From: JAGNXB01 sp964471595 | GTDB lineage: Bacteria > Bacteroidota > Bacteroidia > Chitinophagales > Saprospiraceae | DNA: 64,000 nt | Reading direction: 5' to 3' | NCBI GenBank assembly: GCA_964471595.1 | Contig: CAYYGN010000011.1 | Location: 22,469-86,468 of the forward strand | Part shown: piece after piece, positions 1 to 8,016 of the stretch | Layout of the letters: each line of letters opens with the position of its first letter | How positions within the stretch are numbered: position 1 is the stretch's first letter | Made by a program: the position numbers and the translations under genes | Notes under the pieces: model-generated | What the model was told of the DNA's origin: nothing | Seen by the model: the letters and a program-made list of their open reading frames with translations, nothing else | The model's database searches: none

Positions 1-1662
1 ATATCCACCAACCCCTGTGGAGAAATCCCGCTCTGTCCGTATGACAGTTGCCGTCTGGTGGCCATCAATCTATACAGCTATGTGGACCGGCCGTTCACGC
101 CACAGGCAAGGTTTGACTTCGATCTGTTTCGGGAACACGTTGCCCAGGCGATGCGGATCATGGATGACATTATTGATCTGGAGATAGAGAAGATCGATCG
201 CATCCTGGAGAAGATCGAGCTGGATCCTGAGGGACAGGATGTCAAAATGGTGGAACGCAAACTGTGGCAGAAGATCCGGAAAACGTGTGTGGAGGGTCGA
301 CGGACCGGTCTCGGCATCACGGCTGAGGGCGATATGCTGGCCGCCCTCGGGTATCGTTATGGCACGGAAGAAGCCACGCGTTTCAGCGAGGAAGTACATC
401 GTACTCTGGCTGTGACGGCCTACCGCTCCAGCGTGGATATGGCCAGAGAACGCGGACCCTTCGCGATTTACGATACGGCAAGGGAGGAAGGCAATCCGTT
501 CATCACGCGCCTTCGCGAGGCCGACCCCGGGCTTTACCGGGAAATGACGCGTTACGGTCGCCGCAATATTGCCCTGCTGACGGTCGCTCCTACCGGTACC
601 ACCAGCCTTATGTCGCAAACGACCTCCGGGATTGAACCGGCCTTCCAGATCCACTACAAGCGCCGTCGCAAGATCAATCCCAATGACCTGACAAGGAAAA
701 CCTCCTTTGTCGATGAAGTTGGCGACCACTGGGAGGAATACATCGTCTTTCATCACAAGTTTCTCACCTGGCTGGAAGCCAACGGCTACCAGCCAGAAGA
801 GGCGATGCGCCTTCCCGAAGAAGAGCTTGAGGCCCTGATCAGGAAATCACCGTACAACAAGGCTACCGCCAACGATGTGGACTGGGTAAGCAAGGTGCAC
901 ATGCAGGGTGTTATCCAGCGGTGGGTGGATCACTCCATCAGTGTGACGGTCAACATCCCCGAAGAGACCAGCGAAGAGCTGGTGCGCAAAATATATGAAA
1001 CGGCCTGGCAAAGCGGGTGCAAGGGTTGCACCATTTACCGGGAGGGATCACGGTCAGGTGTCCTGGTCAGCCATTCTTCCAAAGAATCGGCGACGCATGC
1101 AGGCTTTCCCGAAACCCTTCCGCCGCGACGTCCCGACCAATTGGAAGCGCGCATCATTCGCTTTCAAAACAACTCGGAGCCCTGGATTGCCGTCATCGGC
1201 TTGTACGAGGGTCGTCCGTTCGAGATTTTCACGGGACGTGCTGATGACACTTTCCTTCTGCCTGCCTATGTCAGTTCCGGGTGCGTCATCAAGGTCAGGG
1301 ACGAGAATGGCGACAAGCGCTATGATTTCCGGTACAAGGACCGCGACGGATACAATGTGACCATTGAGGGCTTGTCCCGCTCATTCAACAAGGAATACTG
1401 GAATTATGCCAAGCTGATATCCGGGGTGCTGCGTCACGGTATGCCGATTGCCTATGCCGTTGATCTAATCGAGAGCCTCAATGTGCCTGAGGATTATATC
1501 AACACCTGGAAAAACGGTGTCGCCCGGGCACTCAAGCAGTTCATCCCGGATGGCACGGCACCTTCGCACCGGAGTTGTGATCATTGTGGCGACCCGGATG
1601 GTTTGGTTTACAAGGAAGGGTGTCTGACCTGCAAAAGCTGCGGTTTCTCCGAGTGTGGATAA
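1..1662 (+). CDS. nrdJ: Adenosylcobalamin-dependent (class II) ribonucleotide reductase, 3' part
   Basis: This is the C-terminal 553 residues of a vitamin B12-dependent ribonucleoside-diphosphate reductase; the reading frame is open at base 1, so the 5' end lies outside the window. NPCGEIPL near visible residues 4-11 is the active-site loop, with Asn, Cys and Glu equivalent to the catalytic triad of the RNR barrel. PTGTTS followed by SGIEPAF is a second family signature. The last third looks like the TSCPD-type tail domain, and the protein ends in a four-cysteine zinc-ribbon-like segment (CDHC...CLTCKSC) plus one more Cys near the end, typical of the redox-active tail of NrdJ. It makes deoxynucleotides without oxygen and needs cobalamin. 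ATG or GTG codons near base 58 are internal, not the start. Confidence 0.93.
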   Translation: MSTNPCGEIPLCPYDSCRLVAINLYSYVDRPFTPQARFDFDLFREHVAQAMRIMDDIIDLEIEKIDRILEKIELDPEGQDVKMVERKLWQKIRKTCVEGRRTGLGITAEGDMLAALGYRYGTEEATRFSEEVHRTLAVTAYRSSVDMARERGPFAIYDTAREEGNPFITRLREADPGLYREMTRYGRRNIALLTVAPTGTTSLMSQTTSGIEPAFQIHYKRRRKINPNDLTRKTSFVDEVGDHWEEYIVFHHKFLTWLEANGYQPEEAMRLPEEELEALIRKSPYNKATANDVDWVSKVHMQGVIQRWVDHSISVTVNIPEETSEELVRKIYETAWQSGCKGCTIYREGSRSGVLVSHSSKESATHAGFPETLPPRRPDQLEARIIRFQNNSEPWIAVIGLYEGRPFEIFTGRADDTFLLPAYVSSGCVIKVRDENGDKRYDFRYKDRDGYNVTIEGLSRSFNKEYWNYAKLISGVLRHGMPIAYAVDLIESLNVPEDYINTWKNGVARALKQFIPDGTAPSHRSCDHCGDPDGLVYKEGCLTCKSCGFSECG

Positions 1663-1707
1663 CCCGGTTCGGGGGGGGGCACCCGTCCTCACCGGTTGAC
1701 CTCTGCT

Positions 1708-2514
1708 TCAGTTCCAGAGCCCGAAGTGCTCCAGGTGCAGCTCCTGGCCGTAGAACAACCGGGTGGTTTTTTCGAAGGAGGGGGTGAAATCCGACACGTA
1801 GAAACGGTGGGGCGGTCGCGGGTCCTGGCGTAAGAGACCGGTGTCGGTCAGTCGTTTTCGCACGGCGATCGCCACGACATCCGTGCTGTCATAAATGGCA
1901 GTGGTTCCCTGGTACCAGGCTTCGATCTCGGGGCGGATAAGCGGATAATGGGTGCAGGCCAACAAAAGGGCTTCGATGCCATTCAGGGAAGGATCCCCCA
2001 GGTAAGTGTCCAGGACGGAACGGCTGATGGCATCATGGACGAATCCCTCTTCGATCATGGGCGCCAGGAGCGGAGTGGCCAGGGAGCATACCTGGATACC
2101 GGGCACCCGGTCACGCAAACGGGCACTGTATATGCCCGAATTGATGGTAGTTCGGGTGGCGATGACACCAACTCGTCGATGACCGGATTCGGCGACCTTG
2201 TCGACGAGCGGATCCACCACATTGACAAACAAGGCGCGGTGTTCAAAAAAATCCAGCAGGATGTCATAGGCGGCTGAAGACGCGCTGTTGCAGGCCACCA
2301 CGATCATCTTGCAGTCTTGTTCCAAAAGGAATTTGGCGATCCGGAGGCTGTAATAGCGGATGGCGTCGGCCGATTTGTCCCCATAGGGCATATGGGCCGT
2401 ATCACCGAAATAGATGATTTGTTCCTCCGGCAACAAACGCACAACGGCATTGGCGACTGTCAGGCCTCCGATGCCGCTGTCAAAAATGCCGATAGGTCGG
2501 TTGGCGGGATGCAC
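1708..2514 (-). CDS. murI: Glutamate racemase
   Basis: MurI converts L-glutamate to D-glutamate for peptidoglycan. The 268-residue length is normal. FDSGIGG at about residue 11 carries the conserved Asp/Ser, and the two catalytic cysteines sit in VACNSAS (C75) and LACTHYP (C187). It lies 3 nt downstream of an ompH-like gene in the same direction and is probably the last gene of that unit; OmpH-OmpH-MurI is a familiar Bacteroidota order. Confidence 0.96.
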   Translation of the reverse strand: MHPANRPIGIFDSGIGGLTVANAVVRLLPEEQIIYFGDTAHMPYGDKSADAIRYYSLRIAKFLLEQDCKMIVVACNSASSAAYDILLDFFEHRALFVNVVDPLVDKVAESGHRRVGVIATRTTINSGIYSARLRDRVPGIQVCSLATPLLAPMIEEGFVHDAISRSVLDTYLGDPSLNGIEALLLACTHYPLIRPEIEAWYQGTTAIYDSTDVVAIAVRKRLTDTGLLRQDPRPPHRFYVSDFTPSFEKTTRLFYGQELHLEHFGLWN

Positions 2515-2517
2515 CGG

Positions 2518-3045
2518 TCACTCGGCTTCCGGTTCCGGCTTGATGCCCATTTTGTCCATCACTTTCTGGGTGATGTCGAGCTTGGGGTCTGCATACAGGA
2601 GGATTCCGTTGCCGGGACTGGCGTCAAAGACATAGACAAAGCCTTCCGCTTTGGCAATGGTATCAATGGCTTCCTGAAGTTTCTGGATAATGGGGGACAC
2701 CAGGATTTCCTGTTTTTCGGCCACTTTTTGCCGCATTTCCTGCTCGAGATTGTTGATGTTCTGTTCCTCGGCCTGGAGTTTGGCGATTTCCTCTTCCTGC
2801 GCCTTGGGGGCCACTTCACCGGCTTGTATTCTCTGCTGCAGCGCCATGCCTTTTTTCTGGTATTCCTCTACCATTGTCTTGAGGCGGCTTTCATATTGTT
2901 TCTGAAAGACTTCGAGTTGGCTGTTGGCTTCTTTGACTTCAGGGAGAAGCGCCATGACCTGGGCGGAATTGAGGTAGCCGACTTGCTGCGCTTGGGCAGG
3001 GATAAATGCGGAGACCAGGGTCAACAGGATCCAGAAATACTTCAT
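2518..3045 (-). CDS. OmpH/Skp family periplasmic chaperone (copy 1)
   Basis: A 175-residue secreted protein with a signal peptide ending near AQAQ, followed by QVGYLNSAQVM, which resembles the start of mature Skp/OmpH. A long charged helical section rich in Gln, Glu and Lys fits the coiled-coil tentacles of Skp. It probably escorts unfolded outer-membrane proteins through the periplasm. An upstream in-frame ATG at 3120 would add 25 residues before the signal peptide, so I chose the ATG at 3045. It follows a second OmpH gene, and murI starts 3 nt after it. Confidence 0.88.
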   Translation of the reverse strand: MKYFWILLTLVSAFIPAQAQQVGYLNSAQVMALLPEVKEANSQLEVFQKQYESRLKTMVEEYQKKGMALQQRIQAGEVAPKAQEEEIAKLQAEEQNINNLEQEMRQKVAEKQEILVSPIIQKLQEAIDTIAKAEGFVYVFDASPGNGILLYADPKLDITQKVMDKMGIKPEPEAE

Positions 3046-3116
3046 GCGGATAATAGAGATATCAGGTTTGGAAAAAGAGGGCGAAACGAGACTTCCGTCA
3101 GCGACAGGGCGCATGT

Positions 3117-3641
3117 TCAACGTTTGAGACGTTGCAACAGGTCCTCGGTTTTGTCAAATTTAGGATTGGCAAAGATGATTCCCGAGCTGCTGCTTTTGTC
3201 AAAGATAAAGTCATAACCCCTTTCATTGGCATAAGCTTCGACAATGCTGTACACGCGGTCCTGGATGGGTCTGACAAGATCCTGGCGTTTTTTAAAGAGT
3301 TCTCCCTCCGGCCCGAACTTGGCTTTTTGCATCTCCCGGATTTCCTTCTCTTTGGTCAGGATTTCTTCTTCGCGTTGTTGCCGCATTTCTTCACTCATCA
3401 ATACCTGCTCGGCCTGGTACTTGTTGTACATCCCTTTGACTTTGTCAAACTCCTGTTCGATCTCCTGACGCCAGCGGGCGGCCAGTTTGTCAAGGTCGTC
3501 CTGGGCCGTTTTATATTCATCCAGGCTTTCGAGAATCAGATTGATGTCCACGCAGGCTACCTGTTGGGCCTGCAACGTGGTTTGGGTCGCGAGCAGGAAG
3601 ACCACCAGGGCTGTGAGAAAGGTGAATGGTTTGATATTCAC
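3117..3641 (-). CDS. OmpH/Skp family periplasmic chaperone (copy 2)
   Basis: A 174-residue paralogue of the next gene: a hydrophobic signal peptide ending near LQAQ, then QVACVDINLILESL and a long charged helical region. The start is probably the GTG at 3641, because translation from the ATG at 3776 adds 45 residues unrelated to a signal peptide. A -7-like box lies about 45 nt upstream on the minus strand. Two tandem Skp-like genes usually follow bamA in Bacteroidota; here no bamA precedes them and the next gene upstream is divergent. Confidence 0.85.
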   Translation of the reverse strand: MNIKPFTFLTALVVFLLATQTTLQAQQVACVDINLILESLDEYKTAQDDLDKLAARWRQEIEQEFDKVKGMYNKYQAEQVLMSEEMRQQREEEILTKEKEIREMQKAKFGPEGELFKKRQDLVRPIQDRVYSIVEAYANERGYDFIFDKSSSSGIIFANPKFDKTEDLLQRLKR

Positions 3642-3687
3642 TTCATTTGGATTAAGTGGGCAATAATGTCGTCCATTTACTAAGGGG

Positions 3688-3695
3688 CAAAAATA
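3688..3695 (-). promoter_or_regulatory. Candidate -7 box for the ompH-ompH-murI unit
   Basis: On the minus strand this reads TATTTTTG, a perfect match to the Bacteroidota -7 consensus TAnnTTTG. It is about 45 nt upstream of the proposed GTG start of the first ompH. I see no convincing -33 TTG at the expected distance. Confidence 0.5.
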
Positions 3696-3930
3696 GGATT
3701 TTGTTGCATGGCACCCCGCGACTTCGGGAGAAATGATGCCGGGCGATGATTTGTGATGATCACAAATGGCAGACAATCAGGTATATATGTTCATGAATAG
3801 CCGGTTGGACCGCTGTTTTTAACGACATATTAACGGCGGTGTAGAAAATGGTCTGGATTTTGTCCCAAGACATACGGATGGAATTTTACCCGGAGTTCCC
3901 TCTACCTTCACTTTCAACAAACGGCTTCGG

Positions 3931-4734
3931 ATGAAGGCATGGATTCCAAGTATGGGCCCGGAAGCCGAGCAGGCGCGGGCCCTGGCCAATGCCCTCGGCA
4001 TACCGGGAGGGGACGGTCAGCCTTTTCTTCCCGGCTGGTCGGACATTGAAGCGCTGGAGCAGGCCATCCATTGTCTGGAAAATACGGATCCGGCCTGGAC
4101 GCTGGATGGAGGAGCACTGCGCGTATCTTTTCTCCGGGCAATGGGACGCGCTCTGGAAGGGTCCCGGGAGGAATTGATGCGGTGGGCGCTGAAGGAAACC
4201 CTATACAAGGAGGACGATGCCTCCGTCGATGTCCTTTCCCTGGCAGAGGCCTGGACGGCTACCGGCCGATGGCTGGAAAGGCACGGCGACGCTGAAGGTA
4301 CTGAACCGGCCGGGATCATTGCCCTGCTGGCTGACGGTAGTGACGAATCCTGTCTTCTGGCCGGAAGTGCGGCCATGGCGGGGATCCTGGCTGCCGGTTG
4401 TACGGTCATCTATGCCACGCTTCCCGGTCACTTGGGGCTGGACCACGCCCTCATCCGCCTGATGTGGAGTACGGCACGAACCATGGGGATATCGGAGGGC
4501 GTCGTACAGATGTTGGCGGTAGGTTCCCGAAATACCATGCGGCATTTGATCCAACAGGGTTCCGTGAAAGGCGTTGTTTGCGCCGGTACGCCCGAATTCG
4601 TCCATCAGATTTCAGCAGACACCAGGGACAGAAGAACATCCGTTCCCTTCCTTTCGGTTTCGGGGTCGGAGGCGGTCTATGCGCCGACGAAAGATGCAGG
4701 AGAAAGGGTCGAAGCCTGGAGGCAAACGGTCTGA
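3931..4734 (+). CDS. Truncated aldehyde-dehydrogenase-like protein lacking the catalytic domain
   Basis: This 267-residue protein resembles the N-terminal cofactor-binding half of the ALDH superfamily, closest in feel to NADP-dependent alpha-ketoglutaric semialdehyde dehydrogenases. Supporting segments are RVSFLRAMGRALEG...REELMRWALKET near residues 65-90, a PAGIIALL...AGILAAGC strand-turn-helix near 125-160, and GSVKGVVCAGT near 210-220. ALDHs are about 480-520 residues; here the frame stops before the catalytic-cysteine motif, and the Rossmann segment is divergent. It is either a non-enzymatic remnant that is still translated, a regulatory protein, or a decayed gene. It sits 63 nt upstream of the penicillin-binding protein on the same strand. 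ALDH ancestry is inferred from pattern similarity only. Confidence 0.6.
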   Translation: MKAWIPSMGPEAEQARALANALGIPGGDGQPFLPGWSDIEALEQAIHCLENTDPAWTLDGGALRVSFLRAMGRALEGSREELMRWALKETLYKEDDASVDVLSLAEAWTATGRWLERHGDAEGTEPAGIIALLADGSDESCLLAGSAAMAGILAAGCTVIYATLPGHLGLDHALIRLMWSTARTMGISEGVVQMLAVGSRNTMRHLIQQGSVKGVVCAGTPEFVHQISADTRDRRTSVPFLSVSGSEAVYAPTKDAGERVEAWRQTV

Positions 4735-4797
4735 GGGAACCTGTAATCCCCCACTCAATATTCTGCCGGGGAGGGCGTTTTACTCGCACTCCCGACC

Positions 4798-7218
4798 ATG
4801 CCCAGCCGCCCTGCCCATCTCCGTAATAAACCTGCCTCCCGGCGAGGGTCACCTGCCGTCCGACGCCGGCTTCTCAAAGGCATAGGTCTGGTGACGGCAA
4901 CGGTGGCCGGCCTTTTTCTGCTGCTGCTGGCCGGGGTCTACTGGGGTTGGTTCGGCCTGTTGCCCGGCCGGGAGGAGCTGTCCGCCATTCGCCACCACGA
5001 AGCCACGGAGGTATGGTCAACCGATGGAGAACTGCTCGGAAAGTATTATCTTGAAAACCGGGTATTGGTGGACATGGCGCACATCAGCCCCTGGGTGCCC
5101 AAGGCGCTGGTGGCCACCGAGGATGCCCGTTTTTTTACCCATCGCGGCATAGACCTGACAGGTACGGCGCGGGTGATCGTCCGGACCCTTTTGTTTGGAG
5201 ATCGCCGACAAGGAGGAGGCAGCACCATCAGCCAGCAACTGGCCAAAAATCTGTTTCCCCGGGAGAAAGGCGGGATGCTGCTCGGCCAGAAATTGCGGGA
5301 GATGATCATTGCCACCCGCTTGGAAAAGGCTTATGACAAGGAGGGCCTTCTCCACTTGTATCTGAATACCGTTCCGTTCGGCGACAATATTTACGGGATC
5401 GAAGTGGCGGCCCGTCGTTATTTCGGAGTGTCGGCATCTCGACTCCAACTTCACGAGGCCGCTTTGCTGGTGGGTATGCTCAAGGCCAATACCGCTTACC
5501 ATCCCGTTCGCCATCCCGATCGCGCCCTCCAGCGCCGGAATACGGTGTTGGCGCGTATGGCAAGTCAGGGTGTGATCAATGCAGAAGTGCATGAACGGGC
5601 GCAATCCCTGCCTCTCGGCCTCCGATACAGCCGCGAGAGTCACGACGCCGGCCTGGCTACCTATTTCAGGGAACACCTGCGCCTGGAGGCCGGCACCATA
5701 TTGGACACCCTCAGAAAACCGGGAGGAGAACGATACGGACTCTATACCGACGGGCTCCGGATATACACGACCATTCATGCCGGCATGCAACGCCTGGCGG
5801 AAGAAGGCATGTCCAGGCACATGGTGGCCCTGCAATCGGCCTTTGAAAAGGAGTGGGGCAAGGACAAGCCCTGGGAAGAGGATGCCTTGCTGCGGAGGGC
5901 CATGCAACAATCGCCACGCTGGAAAGAAGCCGAAGTGGCAGGGTTGGACGAGGCGGAGATCAGGAAGCAATTTGGCAAACCGGTGGATATGCAGGTTTTC
6001 ACCTGGCAAGGGCCGGTCAACAGAAAGTGGACACCCATGGATTCGATCCGGCATGCGCTTTCCCTGTTGCATGCGGGCATTCTCGCCGGAGACCCTTCTT
6101 CCGGTGCCGTTCGGGTATGGGTTGGGGGAATCAGTCAGCAATTTTTCCCCTACGACCAGGTCAAGGCGCGGCGACAGGCGGGCTCGGTGTTCAAGCCGGT
6201 GGTGTATGCGGCAGCGCTGGAGGCCGGCTTTGACCCTTGTGACTATTTCGAGGATCTGGAGGTTACCTATGGAGAATACCAGGACTGGACGCCCCGGAAT
6301 GCCGCTCAAACGAATGGTGGCGTCTACACGTTGGCGGGAGCGTTGGCGCATTCCCTGAATACGGTTACCGCCGCCCTGATCATGGAGATGGGTGTCGAAC
6401 CGGTCATTGACCTGGCCCGGAAAATGGGGATCAGGGGGAGGTTGCCCGACCAGCCGAGTCTGGCCTTGGGGACCGCCGAGATGGATTTGTTTGATGCGCT
6501 GCGTTTGTATGGCACTCTGGCCAATGAGGGCCTGACTCCCGAGTGGTATTATATCGAAAGGATCGAGACTTCTGCCGGAGAGGTATTGTATGCCCGTTCG
6601 GTCGAAGCACAAAAAGCGACCTTCAAGCGATCGCTGGCGCCGGAGCATGCCCTGGTACTGCGGCACGCGCTGGAGATGGCGGTGGACAGCGGGACGGCCA
6701 TGGCGCTTCGCACCACTTATGGATTGCGGGGCGGATTGGCCGGCAAAACCGGTACTACCCAGGATCACGCCGATGGCTGGTTTGCGGGATTCTCGCCGCA
6801 TCTCGTTGCCGTCGCAAGGGTAGGCGCTGCCTTGCCGGTGATTCACTTCCGGACACTGAGATCGGGGTCCGGGGCACGGACGGCACTTCCGCTCTTTGCC
6901 AGACTATGGTCCGGCTGTCAGGCGAGTCCCGCCTTGCGGCCTTTGGTGGCTCCTCCCTTTGCGCCATTGCCCGAACATGTGTGGGCGGAAGTCAACTGTC
7001 CCCCATATCTCGAAGAATACCCCGAACTGGCTGGTGAACCGGGGGGACTCCTGGATTTTCTGGGGCTGGGTGCGGATAGAGAAAGCCGGGAAGATCCCGG
7101 CTACCAGCCCAGCGAATTGGGTGAAAAAATGCGCAAGGAACGGGAGAAAAGGAAAAAGAAGGAAGCCCGAAGGGAGGCATGGCGATCCTTCTGGGATGGT
7201 GTGTTGGGGAGAGACTGA
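4798..7218 (+). CDS. Class A penicillin-binding protein (PBP1A-type)
   Basis: A bifunctional peptidoglycan glycosyltransferase/transpeptidase of 806 residues. One membrane anchor spans about residues 29-50. The glycosyltransferase domain has the EDARFFTHRG motif (catalytic Glu about 108) and GGSTISQQLAKNLF at 139-152. The transpeptidase domain has SVFK with nucleophile Ser463, SLN at 519-521 and KTGTT at 650. The C-terminal tail is rich in Lys, Arg and Glu, an unusual basic coiled stretch. It polymerises and cross-links glycan strands at the outer face of the inner membrane. Confidence 0.95.
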   Translation: MPSRPAHLRNKPASRRGSPAVRRRLLKGIGLVTATVAGLFLLLLAGVYWGWFGLLPGREELSAIRHHEATEVWSTDGELLGKYYLENRVLVDMAHISPWVPKALVATEDARFFTHRGIDLTGTARVIVRTLLFGDRRQGGGSTISQQLAKNLFPREKGGMLLGQKLREMIIATRLEKAYDKEGLLHLYLNTVPFGDNIYGIEVAARRYFGVSASRLQLHEAALLVGMLKANTAYHPVRHPDRALQRRNTVLARMASQGVINAEVHERAQSLPLGLRYSRESHDAGLATYFREHLRLEAGTILDTLRKPGGERYGLYTDGLRIYTTIHAGMQRLAEEGMSRHMVALQSAFEKEWGKDKPWEEDALLRRAMQQSPRWKEAEVAGLDEAEIRKQFGKPVDMQVFTWQGPVNRKWTPMDSIRHALSLLHAGILAGDPSSGAVRVWVGGISQQFFPYDQVKARRQAGSVFKPVVYAAALEAGFDPCDYFEDLEVTYGEYQDWTPRNAAQTNGGVYTLAGALAHSLNTVTAALIMEMGVEPVIDLARKMGIRGRLPDQPSLALGTAEMDLFDALRLYGTLANEGLTPEWYYIERIETSAGEVLYARSVEAQKATFKRSLAPEHALVLRHALEMAVDSGTAMALRTTYGLRGGLAGKTGTTQDHADGWFAGFSPHLVAVARVGAALPVIHFRTLRSGSGARTALPLFARLWSGCQASPALRPLVAPPFAPLPEHVWAEVNCPPYLEEYPELAGEPGGLLDFLGLGADRESREDPGYQPSELGEKMRKEREKRKKKEARREAWRSFWDGVLGRD

Positions 7219-7252
7219 TGCCCCTGTGGCCGTGCCGGGCAAAACTCCTGTG

Positions 7253-7260
7253 TACCTTCG
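7253..7260 (+). promoter_or_regulatory. Candidate -7 box abutting ruvA
   Basis: TACCTTCG lies 4 nt before the ruvA ATG. It matches the TAnnTTTG consensus at all but one base, and the same element and spacing recur before several other genes in this window. Confidence 0.4.
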
Positions 7261-7264
7261 TCCA

Positions 7265-7855
7265 ATGATCGCTTATTTGAGAGGGAAAGTGGTCCGTCGG
7301 GGCCCTACTTCGGTCATTCTGGATTGTCATGGAGTTGGCTATGAAGTGCGCATCAGTTTGTACACGGCCTCAGCCCTGGAGCCGGCAGAGGACATATCTC
7401 TTCACATTTACCACCATTTCAGCCAGGATCACCAGGCTTTATACGGTTTCGGTACCGAGGAAGAGCGGCATTTGTTCGTTTTGCTGATCTCCGTGTCGGG
7501 GGTTGGACCCAATACGGCCCAATTGATTCAGAGCTACATGAGCCCGGGCGAAACCGAGGCGGCGATTCTTGCGGAAGACATAGTCGCCTTCCGCAAGGTA
7601 AAAGGGGTGGGGGAAAAAACCGCCCGACGTATTCTGGTGGATTTGAAGGACAAGGTCGTCCGCAATGCGGGTGGTGTGGCGTTGACGGCTGCTCCTCAGG
7701 ACAATAGAAGTGCCGAGGAGGCGTTATCAGCACTATTGGCCCTGGGTTTCCCCCGCGCTCAGGCCCAAAAGGCGCTGAACCGGGTAGCGGAGACTGTCGG
7801 CCGATCGGCAACCGCAGAGGAGCGGATCAGGCTCGCCCTGAAAGAGCTCTCCTGA
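7265..7855 (+). CDS. ruvA: Holliday junction DNA helicase subunit RuvA
   Basis: RuvA binds four-way DNA junctions and loads the RuvB motor for branch migration. The 196-residue protein starts MIAYLRGKV, as in most RuvA proteins, has the OB-fold N-terminus, and carries two helix-hairpin-helix motifs (VSGVGPNTA and VKGVGEKTA). The C-terminal RuvB-binding three-helix domain follows a short linker. An in-frame open stretch upstream is not part of the gene because homology begins exactly at this ATG. Confidence 0.96.
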   Translation: MIAYLRGKVVRRGPTSVILDCHGVGYEVRISLYTASALEPAEDISLHIYHHFSQDHQALYGFGTEEERHLFVLLISVSGVGPNTAQLIQSYMSPGETEAAILAEDIVAFRKVKGVGEKTARRILVDLKDKVVRNAGGVALTAAPQDNRSAEEALSALLALGFPRAQAQKALNRVAETVGRSATAEERIRLALKELS

Positions 7856-8016
7856 GATGCCGGCTCCCCACGAAGCAACCTGGTAGGACCGTTTATCGTA
7901 TATGGCGTGTGATGCTCTCATGGAGAGTTTCTCCGACAGGAAAATACGATGTTAACAAACACCATAATGTTCGCTGGGTCGTTTTCAGCAAACGTTACAT
8001 TGAGACTGGCTAATTT

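Noticed and set aside
1671..1679. Nine-G run after the ribonucleotide reductase gene as a phase-variable tract
   Set aside because: It lies between two convergent genes and not in a coding or promoter region, so length changes would have no obvious effect.
5017..6846. 609-codon open frame on the minus strand
   Set aside because: It lies antisense inside the penicillin-binding protein, has no domain features and uses codons that mirror the real gene. Long antisense frames are expected at this base composition.
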